A DNA stretch of 64,000 nt from Christiangramia crocea (lineage in GTDB: Bacteria; Bacteroidota; Bacteroidia; Flavobacteriales; Flavobacteriaceae): NCBI RefSeq assembly GCF_022410465.1, contig NZ_JAJSON010000008.1, forward strand, positions 1-64,000, written 5' to 3'. The notes beneath the pieces were generated by a model. It was not told the DNA's origin, did no database searches, and saw only the letters and a program-made list of their open reading frames with translations. Shown in pieces: positions 53,834 through 62,859 of this stretch. How positions within the stretch are numbered: the first letter of the stretch is position 1; every line of letters begins with the position of its first letter. Both the position numbers and the translations under genes were made by a program.

Positions 53834-54827
53834 TGCGCTCAGGGAAATACCGGAAGAGCTTCAGGAGAAGCTGAAAAAGAAAAAGCAGCCGGACTGGATG
53901 TCGCCCATGCTGGCAAAACTTACCCATGAGGTATTTTCAGATGAGCACTGGATCTTTGAGCGAAAACTGGACGGGGAGCGCTGCCTTATCTTTAAGAAAG
54001 GCAAAGAGGTGAACATCATGTCCCGAAACAAGAAGAACCTGAACGCGGTCTATCCCGAGATAGTTTCGGCACTGGAAGAGCAGAAGACGGGTAACTTTAT
54101 AGCCGACGGGGAGATGGTAGCCTTCAAGGGAAAGATCACCAGTTTTGCTGAACTACAGAAGCGCATGCACCTTAAAAAGGAGAAGGAAGTAAAGAACAGC
54201 AAGACAAAGGTCTATTTCTACTTTTTTGACCTGATGTTCCTGGAAGGCCATGACCTTACTAAATTACCGCTTACCGAAAGAAAGAAGCTGCTCAACAACA
54301 GCATAAGTTTTAAAGACCCCTTACGCTTCACTGCGCATCGCAACGAGAAGGGCGAGGAATTCTATAAGGAAGCCTGTAAAAAGAAATGGGAGGGCCTTAT
54401 CGCCAAAAAGGCCGACAGCAGTTATGCGCACAGCCGCTCTTCCAACTGGCTTAAGTTCAAATGCGAGAATCAGCAGGAATTCGTGATAGGCGGTTATACC
54501 GATCCGCAGGGGGAAAGAAAGGGCTTCGGGGCTTTGTTGCTGGGATTCTATGAGGATGGAGAACTGCAGTATGCCGGGAAAGTAGGCACGGGTTATACCG
54601 ATAAGATGCTGGAAGAGCTTCAGGCGAAAATGTCAGAAATAGAAGTAGACGAACCGGCATTTGCGAAGAACGGCGACCTGCCCGCTAAGAACGTACACTG
54701 GCTGAAACCCAAGATGGTGGGCGAGGTGGCCTTTACCGAGTGGACAAAGACGAACAAATTAAGGCATCCCCGTTACCTGGGCCTGAGACGGGACAAGAAA
54801 GCAAAGGATGTTATAAAAGAAGCATAA
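53826..54827 (+). CDS. LigD-type ATP-dependent DNA ligase (free-standing)
   Basis: ATP-dependent ligase domain of LigD, 333 residues. The nucleotidyl-Lys motif is IFERKLDGERCL (Lys at about residue 46), followed by MSRNKKNL, FIADGEMVAF, FYFFDLMFLEG, KKWEGLIAKKADS and WLKFKCENQ (motifs III to V), with the OB domain after that. ATG 53826 (MTDALREIPEEL) overlaps the phosphoesterase gene; a longer frame from 53724 would run through that gene and is rejected. The polymerase gene follows after 1 bp. Confidence 0.92.
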   Translation: MTDALREIPEELQEKLKKKKQPDWMSPMLAKLTHEVFSDEHWIFERKLDGERCLIFKKGKEVNIMSRNKKNLNAVYPEIVSALEEQKTGNFIADGEMVAFKGKITSFAELQKRMHLKKEKEVKNSKTKVYFYFFDLMFLEGHDLTKLPLTERKKLLNNSISFKDPLRFTAHRNEKGEEFYKEACKKKWEGLIAKKADSSYAHSRSSNWLKFKCENQQEFVIGGYTDPQGERKGFGALLLGFYEDGELQYAGKVGTGYTDKMLEELQAKMSEIEVDEPAFAKNGDLPAKNVHWLKPKMVGEVAFTEWTKTNKLRHPRYLGLRRDKKAKDVIKEA

Positions 54828-54828
54828 A

Positions 54829-55749
54829 ATGGGAGAGGAAAAGAAATTTGGCAGCCATAGTTTTGAGGTGAGCAACCTGGATAAGGTCTTCTTTCCAAAG
54901 GAAGGCTATACCAAGGGCGACCTTATAGATTACTACGAAAAGATAGCCGATACCATGCTGCCCTATATCAAGAACCGGCCACTCACCATGATAAGGTTTC
55001 CCAACGGGATAGAAGACAAGCAGTTCTACCAGAAGGATGCGCCCGATTATTTCCCGGCGTGGATAAAGACAAAGGCCATTGAGAAACAGGAGGGTGGCAC
55101 CACCAATTATGTGGTATGCAACGATAAGGCGACCCTGGTGTATCTCGCCAACCAGGCCTGCATCACTCCGCATATCTGGCTGAGCCGGCAGGACAGGCTG
55201 GATTTCCCGGACAGGATGATCATAGACCTGGATCCTTCGCATGATGATTTTGGTGAGGTAAAGGATGCCGCGAAAAAGATCAGGGAACTGCTGGGAGAGG
55301 AGCTGGGACTGCCGCTTTATCTTATGACCACCGGTTCACGCGGGCTGCATATCGTGGTGCCCATGAAACGGACCCGGGATTTTGATGAGGTTCGCAAATT
55401 TGCCCAGAAGGCGGCGAGGTTCCTGGAACAGGAATATCCCGATACCATGACCACGGCAGCGAGGAAGAACAAGCGGGGGGATAAGCTTTTTCTCGATGTT
55501 GGCAGGAACGCTTTCGGGCAGACGGGCGTGGCTCCCTATTCAGTAAGGCCGATCAATGGCGCGCCGGTGGCGACCCCGCTGGACTGGGACGAGCTGGACC
55601 GTTCTTCCCTTTCGGCGCAGAGCTATAACATAAAGAACATTTTTAACAGGCTGGGCAGTAAGGAAGACCCATGGAAAGATATGGACGCTTCAGCAGTGAG
55701 CCTTACTGCAGCCAGAAAGGAACTCAATAATATATTCAAGGAAAATTAG
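54829..55749 (+). CDS. LigD-type polymerase/primase (free-standing)
   Basis: Primase-polymerase of the archaeo-eukaryotic type that fills gaps with ribonucleotides during end joining, 306 residues. The metal residues are in MIIDLDPSHDDFGE (DxD) and LFLDVGRNAFGQT. SRGLHIVVPMKRT supplies the nucleotide-binding His motif. QFYQKDAPDYFPAW and YLANQACITPHIWLSR are family blocks. It completes a three-gene LigD set in the order PE, ligase, polymerase. No ku gene is present in the window. Confidence 0.92.
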   Translation: MGEEKKFGSHSFEVSNLDKVFFPKEGYTKGDLIDYYEKIADTMLPYIKNRPLTMIRFPNGIEDKQFYQKDAPDYFPAWIKTKAIEKQEGGTTNYVVCNDKATLVYLANQACITPHIWLSRQDRLDFPDRMIIDLDPSHDDFGEVKDAAKKIRELLGEELGLPLYLMTTGSRGLHIVVPMKRTRDFDEVRKFAQKAARFLEQEYPDTMTTAARKNKRGDKLFLDVGRNAFGQTGVAPYSVRPINGAPVATPLDWDELDRSSLSAQSYNIKNIFNRLGSKEDPWKDMDASAVSLTAARKELNNIFKEN

Positions 55750-55750
55750 G

Positions 55751-56332
55751 ATGACGCAGGTGATCGAAAAACAAAGCGGAACCGCTTTCAGAATAAAAAA
55801 AGGACAGAAACTAAAGGTTACAGACCCCCAGGGCGGGCAGGTGAGCGATATGGTGCTCTTCAATGCCGAAGACAAAAGGGAAAAGATCTCCAGTGGCAAG
55901 ACCCTGGATTTCGAGGAAAACATACTTATCACAAAGGGTGATTTTCTATGGAGCAACCGCAGCAATAAGATGATGAAGATCCTGGAAGATACCAATGGCA
56001 GGAACGATTTCCTGCTGGCGCCCTGCAGCCCCGAGACCTTTAAGATCATGTACAATAATAACGAATATCATCCCAGCTGTTTCGAGAACCTCTATACCAG
56101 CCTGGAGCAGTACGGGATAGAACCCGATGATATCCCCACGGCCTTCAATATCTTTATGAACGTACAGTTTGAGCCTGACGGAAAGCTTAGCGTGGAACCG
56201 CCATTAAGCAAAGCCGGCGACCATGTGCTCTTTGAGGCGCAGATGGACCTTATCGTGGGGCTTACCGCCTGCTCGGCCGAAGACAGCAACGGCGGCAGTT
56301 TTAAGCCCATTCATTACGAAATTACTGACTAG
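55751..56332 (+). CDS. DUF1989 (urea carboxylase-associated) family protein
   Basis: A 193-residue protein of the family often beside urea/guanidine carboxylase genes, where some members act on carboxyguanidine. Visible: KLKVTDPQGGQVSDMVLFNAED, LWSNRSNKMMKILEDTNGRND, LAPCSPETFKIMYNN, CFENLYTSLEQYG and DLIVGLTACSAEDSNGG with conserved cysteines. Its role here is unknown. It is 1 bp after the polymerase gene and so belongs to the same operon; the end overlaps terC by 11 bp on the other strand. Confidence 0.85.
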   Translation: MTQVIEKQSGTAFRIKKGQKLKVTDPQGGQVSDMVLFNAEDKREKISSGKTLDFEENILITKGDFLWSNRSNKMMKILEDTNGRNDFLLAPCSPETFKIMYNNNEYHPSCFENLYTSLEQYGIEPDDIPTAFNIFMNVQFEPDGKLSVEPPLSKAGDHVLFEAQMDLIVGLTACSAEDSNGGSFKPIHYEITD

Positions 56333-57047
56333 TATTCTTTTTACGGTACCTCATGTTAAGCATCTCTATGGCTAGAGAGAAGAAGACCGCGAAATAGATA
56401 TAACCCTTAGGCACATGATAATGCGCGCCTTCCACGATAAGCATCACACCTATCAGGATAAGGAATGAAAGGGCGAGTATCTGTATGGTAGGGTGCTGGT
56501 TCACGAATTCCCCTACCGGTTTGGCGAAGATCATCATTACAATTATGGCGACGACCACCGCGATCACCATCAGGATGATCTCATCGGTAAGTCCCACTGC
56601 GGTTAGTATGGAGTCAAAAGAGAATACAAGGTCCAGCAAGACTATCTGTACGATGGCGGTGCTGAAGCTCATGGTCTTGTTTACCTTTTTCCCGGTCTCG
56701 TCTTCCTCATACTGGCCTTCCACCTTATGATGTATCTCCAGGGTAGACTTTACCAGCAGGAAGACACCACCGGCTATGAGGATGATGTCGCGCCAGCTCA
56801 GCTCAAAGTCGGCGACGGTGAGTATGGGTTCTGTAAGGCCAATGATCCAGGCGATACTCAAAAGCAGGAGTATCCTCATGACAAGGGCGATGGTAAGACC
56901 TCCCAGCCGGGCCTTCTTCTGGCTCTCTTCCGGCACTTTTCCGGCTACCAGGGAGATAAAGATGATGTTATCTATTCCAAGTACTATTTCCAGAAAGGTC
57001 AGGGTAAGCAGGGCTACCCAGGTATCGGGCTGTAAGAAGATCTCCAT
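56322..57047 (-). CDS. TerC-family integral membrane protein
   Basis: A 241-residue membrane protein with seven or eight helices, related to TerC and implicated in manganese or tellurite homeostasis. Characteristic acidic membrane motifs: TFLEIVLGIDNIIFISLVAG near the N-terminus and VLLDLVFSFDSILTAVGLT in the middle. ATG 57047 (MEIFLQPDTWVALL) is preferred to the in-frame start at 57083. The region 57073-57115 upstream carries two direct repeats of AAATTATGCAAA, 31 bp apart. Confidence 0.9.
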   Translation of the reverse strand: MEIFLQPDTWVALLTLTFLEIVLGIDNIIFISLVAGKVPEESQKKARLGGLTIALVMRILLLLSIAWIIGLTEPILTVADFELSWRDIILIAGGVFLLVKSTLEIHHKVEGQYEEDETGKKVNKTMSFSTAIVQIVLLDLVFSFDSILTAVGLTDEIILMVIAVVVAIIVMMIFAKPVGEFVNQHPTIQILALSFLILIGVMLIVEGAHYHVPKGYIYFAVFFSLAIEMLNMRYRKKNTSQ

Positions 57048-57072
57048 GTCGAAAATTGGTTGATAAGCCGCT

Positions 57073-57115
57073 AAATTATGCAAAAACCCACGCTTTTCGG
57101 TTAAAATTATGCAAA
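57073..57115. repeat. 12-bp direct repeat upstream of terC
   Basis: AAATTATGCAAA occurs at 57073-57084 and again at 57104-57115. The 31-bp period is three helical turns, which would suit a protein bound to one face of the DNA. It lies directly upstream of the terC start and downstream of the envelope protein gene at 57144. Confidence 0.35.
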
Positions 57116-57143
57116 GGAAGGGAGGGACTTCGGTAAAATACTG

Positions 57144-57629
57144 TTAATCAAAGCCGAACTTAACAGAGACCCCTCCATAGACCGAGACCTGGAAGAAATC
57201 ATAATCGGTGCGCCAGCGCGATTCCCCGCGGGCATAGATAAAAAATCGGTCAAAGTGGTATTCTAACCGGGTGTTGATGGCCAGGGAAGGGTAGGTCTTC
57301 CAGGGGCGGCGTATAAAGGAAAAGCTGAGGTCGGCGACGGGGATAAGCATTTTTCCGGGCCTGAAGACATAACCGGGATTCACACCCATGGACTCGTACC
57401 TGATGGCAGCAAAGGTCTCGTAATAGGCCAGGATGCTGAAACCCGCGTTGCGGTAACCCACGCTCAGGGTACCGTCGTAGGAGGCGTCGTTCACGGTCCC
57501 GCCAAAGATCGCGTTGCGAACGTCCACGCCGGTGCTAACAAAGAAGTAGTCTTCATCGCGGGTAAGCCAGTACTGGGCGAAGCTGTGTGCCGGGAGCAGC
57601 AGTAGAAGAAGGAAGAGAAGTCTTTTCAT
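57144..57629 (-). CDS. Small outer-membrane beta-barrel-like protein
   Basis: A 161-residue exported protein with a clear signal peptide (MKRLLFLLLLLLPAHSFA before QYW). The mature part alternates hydrophobic and polar residues in strands rich in Tyr/Phe (LSVGYRNAGFSILAYYETF, INTRLEYHFDRFFIYARGES) and ends VSVKFGFD, as in outer-membrane barrels with a C-terminal aromatic. Family not recognised; an eight-stranded barrel is a reasonable guess. Confidence 0.7.
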   Translation of the reverse strand: MKRLLFLLLLLLPAHSFAQYWLTRDEDYFFVSTGVDVRNAIFGGTVNDASYDGTLSVGYRNAGFSILAYYETFAAIRYESMGVNPGYVFRPGKMLIPVADLSFSFIRRPWKTYPSLAINTRLEYHFDRFFIYARGESRWRTDYDFFQVSVYGGVSVKFGFD

Positions 57630-57872
57630 TGCACAGGGACCAAATGGGGGCTATTTCGTGTTCATTCTGAAAGGCTTATGAATATACATCATAATTGGGA
57701 ATTGAGAAGCGACAAAATAGAACAACGGTAAAAATATAAATGCCCTGGGATCCTGACAGGTGATATGTATAGGGCTTTAAATCAAATAGTTAAACAGGTT
57801 TATCTTGAGTTTTTCATAGGTTGTCTTCCTTCAATTGACTAAATTGTATGCTTATTTTTTAAATTTTCTCTT

Positions 57873-59183
57873 ATGGACAGACGCAGTTTTTTAAACCGTA
57901 CCGGAATTGCCATGGGGGCAGGGATCGGCCTCCCCGCTCTAAGCGCTTTTGAAAGCATTACTCCCCGGGAGCTAATTGATCGTGATATCCCCGGGAGCTG
58001 GGGCGATCTCAGGGATATGTTCCAGCTGGAACCCGGCAGGATACATATGGCCCTTATGCTGCTGGCTTCCCATCCCCGGCCGGTGCAGAACGCCATCGCC
58101 AGGCACAGGGAAAATTTTGATAATAACCCGGCAGAGTACTGGGAAAGTAATTATATGGCCGCGGAACCCAGGGTGATTGCCGCCGCCGCGGAATATATGA
58201 ATGCCGATCCCTCTGAGGTCGCGCTCACCGATAGCACCACCCAGGGCCTGGGAATATTGTATACGGGCTTTAAACTTAAGGAAGGCGAGGAGATACTTAC
58301 CACCATCCACGACCATTACTCCACCGAAAAATCACTGGAGTTCGGGGCAGAGAGAAGCGGCGCAAAGATCAAGAGGATAGCTCTTTACGATGAGCCCTCT
58401 CAGGTATCGGCCGATGAGGTGCTAAGCAGGATCAAAAAGAACATCACTCCCAAAACCCGGCTTGTGGCGGTTACCTGGGTGCATTCCTGTACCGGGGTGA
58501 AACTGCCCGTAAAGAAGATAAGCGGACTCATTAAGGAATTGAACAGCTCTAGGGCAGAAGAAGAGCGTATCTATTTCGCGGTAGACGGGGTGCATGCCTT
58601 TGGCCTTGACAATATAGACATCCAGGATCTTGGCTGTGACTTTTTAGCGGCCGGCACCCATAAATGGCTGTTTGGTCCACGGGGCACCGGGATCTTATTT
58701 GCGAAGAAAGATGCCCATGACATGGTGGTTCCCGTGATCCCGGCCTTCTCGGCCGCGTACGGGGAATGGCTGGGCGTTGTGCCCAAGGACCAGCTTAACT
58801 TTAGTCATTTGAATTCTCCCGGTGGTTTCCATGCTTTTGAACACCGCTGGTCCCTTGATGAGGCCTTTAAGCTTCATATGAACACGGGCAAGGAAAATAT
58901 CGCCGCGAGGAGCAAAAAGCTGAATACGATGCTTAAGGAAGGCATGAGCGAGATGGCTCATGTGAGATTGCTAACGCCGGTCTCCGACGAATATTCAGAG
59001 GCCATCAACTGCTTTGAAGTGGATGGATTAAGCCCGGGCGAGACGGTACAAAAACTTCATGAAAAGAAGATCATAGCGAGCAGCTCACCTTACCGGAAGA
59101 GCTATGCCAGGCTTACTCCAAGTGTGATCAATACCGAAGAGGAGGTGGAACAATGTCTTAAGGCAATTGAAGAATTGGCGTAA
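57873..59183 (+). CDS. Exported class V aminotransferase-fold PLP enzyme
   Basis: PLP-dependent fold-type I enzyme of 436 residues resembling isopenicillin N epimerase/cysteine desulfurase-like proteins. The N-terminus MDRRSFLNRTGIAMGAG is a twin-arginine signal, so the folded cofactor-loaded enzyme is probably periplasmic. PLP residues: ALTDSTTQGLGILYTG, FAVDGVHAFGLDNIDI (Asp under the ring) and AAGTHKWLFGPRGTG with the Schiff-base Lys. The substrate is unknown. It is a single gene followed by an intrinsic terminator. Confidence 0.88.
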   Translation: MDRRSFLNRTGIAMGAGIGLPALSAFESITPRELIDRDIPGSWGDLRDMFQLEPGRIHMALMLLASHPRPVQNAIARHRENFDNNPAEYWESNYMAAEPRVIAAAAEYMNADPSEVALTDSTTQGLGILYTGFKLKEGEEILTTIHDHYSTEKSLEFGAERSGAKIKRIALYDEPSQVSADEVLSRIKKNITPKTRLVAVTWVHSCTGVKLPVKKISGLIKELNSSRAEEERIYFAVDGVHAFGLDNIDIQDLGCDFLAAGTHKWLFGPRGTGILFAKKDAHDMVVPVIPAFSAAYGEWLGVVPKDQLNFSHLNSPGGFHAFEHRWSLDEAFKLHMNTGKENIAARSKKLNTMLKEGMSEMAHVRLLTPVSDEYSEAINCFEVDGLSPGETVQKLHEKKIIASSSPYRKSYARLTPSVINTEEEVEQCLKAIEELA

Positions 59184-59202
59184 AATTTAATTTTAATATT
59201 GG

Positions 59203-59234
59203 AACCCGGAAGCTGCTGGCTTGCCGGGGTTTCT
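59203..59234 (+). terminator. Intrinsic terminator after the PLP enzyme gene
   Basis: AACCCGGAAGC and GCTTGCCGGGGTT pair around TGCTG with one or two bulged bases, followed by T-rich sequence. It separates the chromosomal block from the AT-rich Gabija element. Confidence 0.7.
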
Positions 59235-59345
59235 TATTCATAGATAACCGCTTTTATGGGCAATTGTTAGTTAAATTGTTGAAAACGATTTTACAGGAAA
59301 GCGTTATAGAATAAAAAAATGGCTGTAGTTTTATAAAAACATCAT

Positions 59346-59406
59346 GTTATGCCACGAATCTCATTGGTAAAGAGAAAAAAATTAGTGGATATAACGAGTT
59401 AGCGTT
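59346..59406. repeat. Upstream attC-like imperfect palindrome of the Gabija element
   Basis: GTTATGCCAC (59346-59355) pairs with GTGGATATAAC (59385-59395) with one extra base, and TCTC/GAGA pair within. Three bases further the element ends GTTAGCGTT (59398-59406), which has the GTT core of an integron recombination junction and is exactly complementary to AACGCTAAC at 62860-62868 downstream of gajB. Confidence 0.55.
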
Positions 59407-59425
59407 CATTTTTCAATAAAATTAG

Positions 59426-61315
59426 ATGTATATATCCAAATTAGAAATAAAGAATTACAAAAATTTTAGAGATTTTGAGATTCAATTAAAGCCCCTAACC
59501 TTAATAATTGGAGAAAATAATATTGGTAAATCGAATTTACTAAACTGTTTAGGTTTAATCTTCAGCCAAGATGTTTCAATATATAAAAAACGAAATCTAG
59601 AAATTTCAGATTTTAATTATGACTGTATATTAAATTATAAAAGAGACGTTCTTAATAATGAAAAACCCATAGAGGAGATTGAATTTCCAGAAATTGAAAT
59701 TGCTGCTACATTAAAGGATTGGAATACTGATCAAGAATCAGTTATAGGTGATTGGTATATAAATGAAGAATTAACAGAAGCTAAACTAACTTACATCTAT
59801 TCTCCTGTTTCTTCATTTAATCAATTAGAAGAGTTACAAAATCAAAGAGATTTCATAAATGCTTTTAAGAAAGATATCGGTGCTGAAAAACTTTCGCAAT
59901 TTTCTGAAAAAGATTTACTTGATTTAATTAATTTCCCCATATCTAAATACTACTATTCAATAATTGGAGGAAATCAAAATGAAACGCAAGCAAACGCTTA
60001 CCATCTTAATCAATTAAAATTTGAACTATTAGATGCTTTAAGAGATGCTAAAACTGAATTATCTGCAAATAACAGAGGCAACCTTTTATTTAGAGTTTTA
60101 AACGCGAAAGAAGAAAACGAATATCAAGACTTAAAAAAACAGTTAGTTGGTTTACAATCATCAATACAAGAAAACACAGCCATTCAGAGTATTATCTCTG
60201 GTATTTCAACTCAATTAGATAAGGTATCATTATCGACTGAAAACTCTAATAATGAAATTGATTTAATCTTCTCGTTGCCAAATGTTGAAGATATTCTAAA
60301 AAAGTTAAGTCTTATTTACGGAGAAAACCCTCTAAAAATTGAACATAATGGAACAGGTCGTAATAATTTACTTTTTATGTCCCTAATCCTATCATACATT
60401 GAAGATCCTAATTCAGCACAAAGTAATTATTTTAGAGTAGTAGGTATTGAAGAACCGGAATCTCATCTACACGCAAATTTACAGAACCATCTAGCTTCCA
60501 ATATAGAATCCTTAATTAAATTAGAGGGTTCAGCAGAATATAGAAAAGATATTCAACTACTATTGACTTCTCATTCAAATCATATTACTACTAAAATAAA
60601 ATTTGAAAGTACTGTGGTTTTATATAATAAAGATGGAAACTTAGCTACTCATTATGTTCTACAAGGATTTTCAACTAATGCAGAAGACACAAAGAGAGTT
60701 AAATATTTAAGAAAGTACTTAGATTCTGAAAATATAAATCTTTTCTATTCCAGAAAAATTGTTTTAGTCGAAGGAATCTCAGAAAAACTCCTATTCCCAG
60801 TATTTTTTGAAATTGAAAAATCCGAAACTATGGATAAATTGAGTACTTGCATAGTTAACGTGAACGGATTAGCTTTTAAAAACTTTTTGGATTTAATAAA
60901 AAACGGATATCATACGAAATGTTTGGTTTTAACGGACAGTGATAGACATACCAAAGCTGAAGATAGAGCTGAGAATTTAGTGAAAGAATACTCTAAATTT
61001 AATGTAATTTCAATTTGCATAAGTTCTGAGTCGACTTTTGAGAAAGATATTATAGCGTGTAATAAGAGTGGTTTAGGGAAAGAAATTTTAATTAAAGTAC
61101 TAAAATTAGTGAGACCAATTTCAGGTAAAACTTACGACGAGGGACTTGGAGAAGATGATATAAATATAGAAGATTACTTTTCTCTTATTGAAAATTTTAA
61201 ATCTGATTTTGCATTTCAATTATCATTGGAGCTACAAGAAAACAATAATGGTTTCATTATTCCTAAATATATAAAATCAGGAATTTCTTTCTTAAATCCT
61301 GAAACAACTGATTAA
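59426..61315 (+). CDS. gajA: Gabija anti-phage protein GajA (OLD-family ATPase-TOPRIM nuclease)
   Basis: DNA-nicking endonuclease of the Gabija defence system, regulated by nucleotide binding. The ABC-type ATPase has Walker A IIGENNIGKSNLLN (residues 28-40), Walker B GIEEPESHLHANLQ (about 340-352) and LLTSHSNHITT as the switch. The C-terminal TOPRIM domain has VLVEGISEKLLFPV (metal Glu, about 445) and LVLTDSDRHTK (DxD, about 501). 629 residues, as in other GajA. AT-rich: a 60-base sample (60361-60420) is 28% GC against 42% for one in the LigD genes. It overlaps gajB by one base. Confidence 0.88.
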   Translation: MYISKLEIKNYKNFRDFEIQLKPLTLIIGENNIGKSNLLNCLGLIFSQDVSIYKKRNLEISDFNYDCILNYKRDVLNNEKPIEEIEFPEIEIAATLKDWNTDQESVIGDWYINEELTEAKLTYIYSPVSSFNQLEELQNQRDFINAFKKDIGAEKLSQFSEKDLLDLINFPISKYYYSIIGGNQNETQANAYHLNQLKFELLDALRDAKTELSANNRGNLLFRVLNAKEENEYQDLKKQLVGLQSSIQENTAIQSIISGISTQLDKVSLSTENSNNEIDLIFSLPNVEDILKKLSLIYGENPLKIEHNGTGRNNLLFMSLILSYIEDPNSAQSNYFRVVGIEEPESHLHANLQNHLASNIESLIKLEGSAEYRKDIQLLLTSHSNHITTKIKFESTVVLYNKDGNLATHYVLQGFSTNAEDTKRVKYLRKYLDSENINLFYSRKIVLVEGISEKLLFPVFFEIEKSETMDKLSTCIVNVNGLAFKNFLDLIKNGYHTKCLVLTDSDRHTKAEDRAENLVKEYSKFNVISICISSESTFEKDIIACNKSGLGKEILIKVLKLVRPISGKTYDEGLGEDDINIEDYFSLIENFKSDFAFQLSLELQENNNGFIIPKYIKSGISFLNPETTD

Positions 61316-62844
61316 TGCTTAAAAAGCCAAAGCTTGTTATTGCTGGTCCTGGTGCCGGAAAAACTTTTGGAATGGTGAATGAAATTATTCATTCATTAAG
61401 TAAGCTGTCTCCAGCAAGGTATATGATTGTAATTACTTATACTAATTCAGCAACTAATAATATCAAAGACAGATTAGCTAAACGCATTCAAATACCACCA
61501 AATTTATTTATTGGAACAATGCATTCCTTTTTAAATAAGTTTATTGTCATTCCTTTCTCTTCTTTCCATAATAATGAAATTAAAGGTGAGAAACTTTTTA
61601 TTCAGTGTCAAACAGATGATATTTTTGAGAAACTAAAAAAGGAATCGGGAAAAACATATGATTTTAAAGTAGCAAATTTCATCAAAAAAAAGATTCGAAT
61701 TTCAATGCAGAAAAACGGCTATATAACTTATGACCAAACTGTCACATTAGCTAAGGAATGTTTTGAGAATAAAAGAATTAAAAGAATTATTTCAAATCGT
61801 ATTCAATATTTATTTGTAGATGAATTTCAAGATACTAGTAATAATATTTTTTATATCATAGATTCAATTAGGAAAGAGAAAATGACTCAAATATATTGTG
61901 TTGGTGATCCCGAACAATATATTCAGAGTTTTGCTTCAACTATTAAAAACTTTAGTAACATCCCCATCTTAAAATCTTCAAAATCCAAATCTTATGAATT
62001 GAGTGTTAATAACTCAAATTACCGCACAACTGAATCTATTACAACTTTTCTTAACAATTTTAATGGTAGAAATTTTGGATCAGTTACTTTCAAGCAAAAT
62101 TGTATTAACAAAAGTGAAAGTGTACCTGTAAAATTTTTAAACGAATTTGAGAATGTCTCAAATTTGGTTCCACCTTTTTTTAGCGAATGCGATAAACTAA
62201 ACATAGGTAATAATGATAGATGTATACTTGCTAAGAAAAATGATATAGTCAGAAGAGTTATCTCTGCTCTAGATGATAATTATATTCCACCTCTAAAAAG
62301 TAATAATCTAAATCCTATTAAGGAGATTATGGCTACACTACTTTCCTCATTGAATTTAAATCAATCTGAATATTTGAAAAAATACAACTCGTCAATTTTT
62401 GATTTAAGAAAAATTTGTATTCAAATATTAAAGAGAATAAAGGATGGTACGATTTATAATGAAAATACTTTTTTTAATTATGTAAGAACGGAATTTGAAT
62501 TAGACATTAAAACTACCGTACCCGTTAAAATTCAAAATCTTAGAATTAATAATTCCACAATTTCCAAAAAAGATGCTGTAGTTGTTTCTAACATACATAA
62601 TTATAAAGGCCTTGAATCTGAAGCAGTTTTAGCTATTGCTAAAACAGAAGAGGAATTACTATTATGGATTGAAACAGATCAAAAAATTAGAGATTCTAAA
62701 AGGAATATAGAAACTACAGATTATCCAAGATTAGGATATGTTGCATTCAGTAGAGCAAGGAAATTATTATGTATTTCCTGCTTAGAGAAAATTTCCAATG
62801 AAACAGAAAAAAAATTAAATGCATTGGATGTTCAAATTATATAA
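61315..62844 (+). CDS. gajB: Gabija anti-phage protein GajB (UvrD-like helicase)
   Basis: Superfamily 1 helicase-like partner of GajA, 509 residues. Motif I is VIAGPGAGKTFGMVNEI (residues 8-24), motif II LFVDEFQDTSNN (about 166-177), motif III GDPEQYIQSF (about 197), and the C-terminal motifs SNIHNYKGLESEAVLAI and GYVAFSRARKLLCIS. In the Gabija model it senses or hydrolyses nucleotides and activates GajA when DNA ends or nucleotide depletion signal phage replication. TAATG overlap with gajA gives coupled translation. The palindrome with attC-like ends begins 16 bp after its stop. Confidence 0.88.
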   Translation: MLKKPKLVIAGPGAGKTFGMVNEIIHSLSKLSPARYMIVITYTNSATNNIKDRLAKRIQIPPNLFIGTMHSFLNKFIVIPFSSFHNNEIKGEKLFIQCQTDDIFEKLKKESGKTYDFKVANFIKKKIRISMQKNGYITYDQTVTLAKECFENKRIKRIISNRIQYLFVDEFQDTSNNIFYIIDSIRKEKMTQIYCVGDPEQYIQSFASTIKNFSNIPILKSSKSKSYELSVNNSNYRTTESITTFLNNFNGRNFGSVTFKQNCINKSESVPVKFLNEFENVSNLVPPFFSECDKLNIGNNDRCILAKKNDIVRRVISALDDNYIPPLKSNNLNPIKEIMATLLSSLNLNQSEYLKKYNSSIFDLRKICIQILKRIKDGTIYNENTFFNYVRTEFELDIKTTVPVKIQNLRINNSTISKKDAVVVSNIHNYKGLESEAVLAIAKTEEELLLWIETDQKIRDSKRNIETTDYPRLGYVAFSRARKLLCISCLEKISNETEKKLNALDVQII

Positions 62845-62859
62845 TAGAAAGAAAAACGA

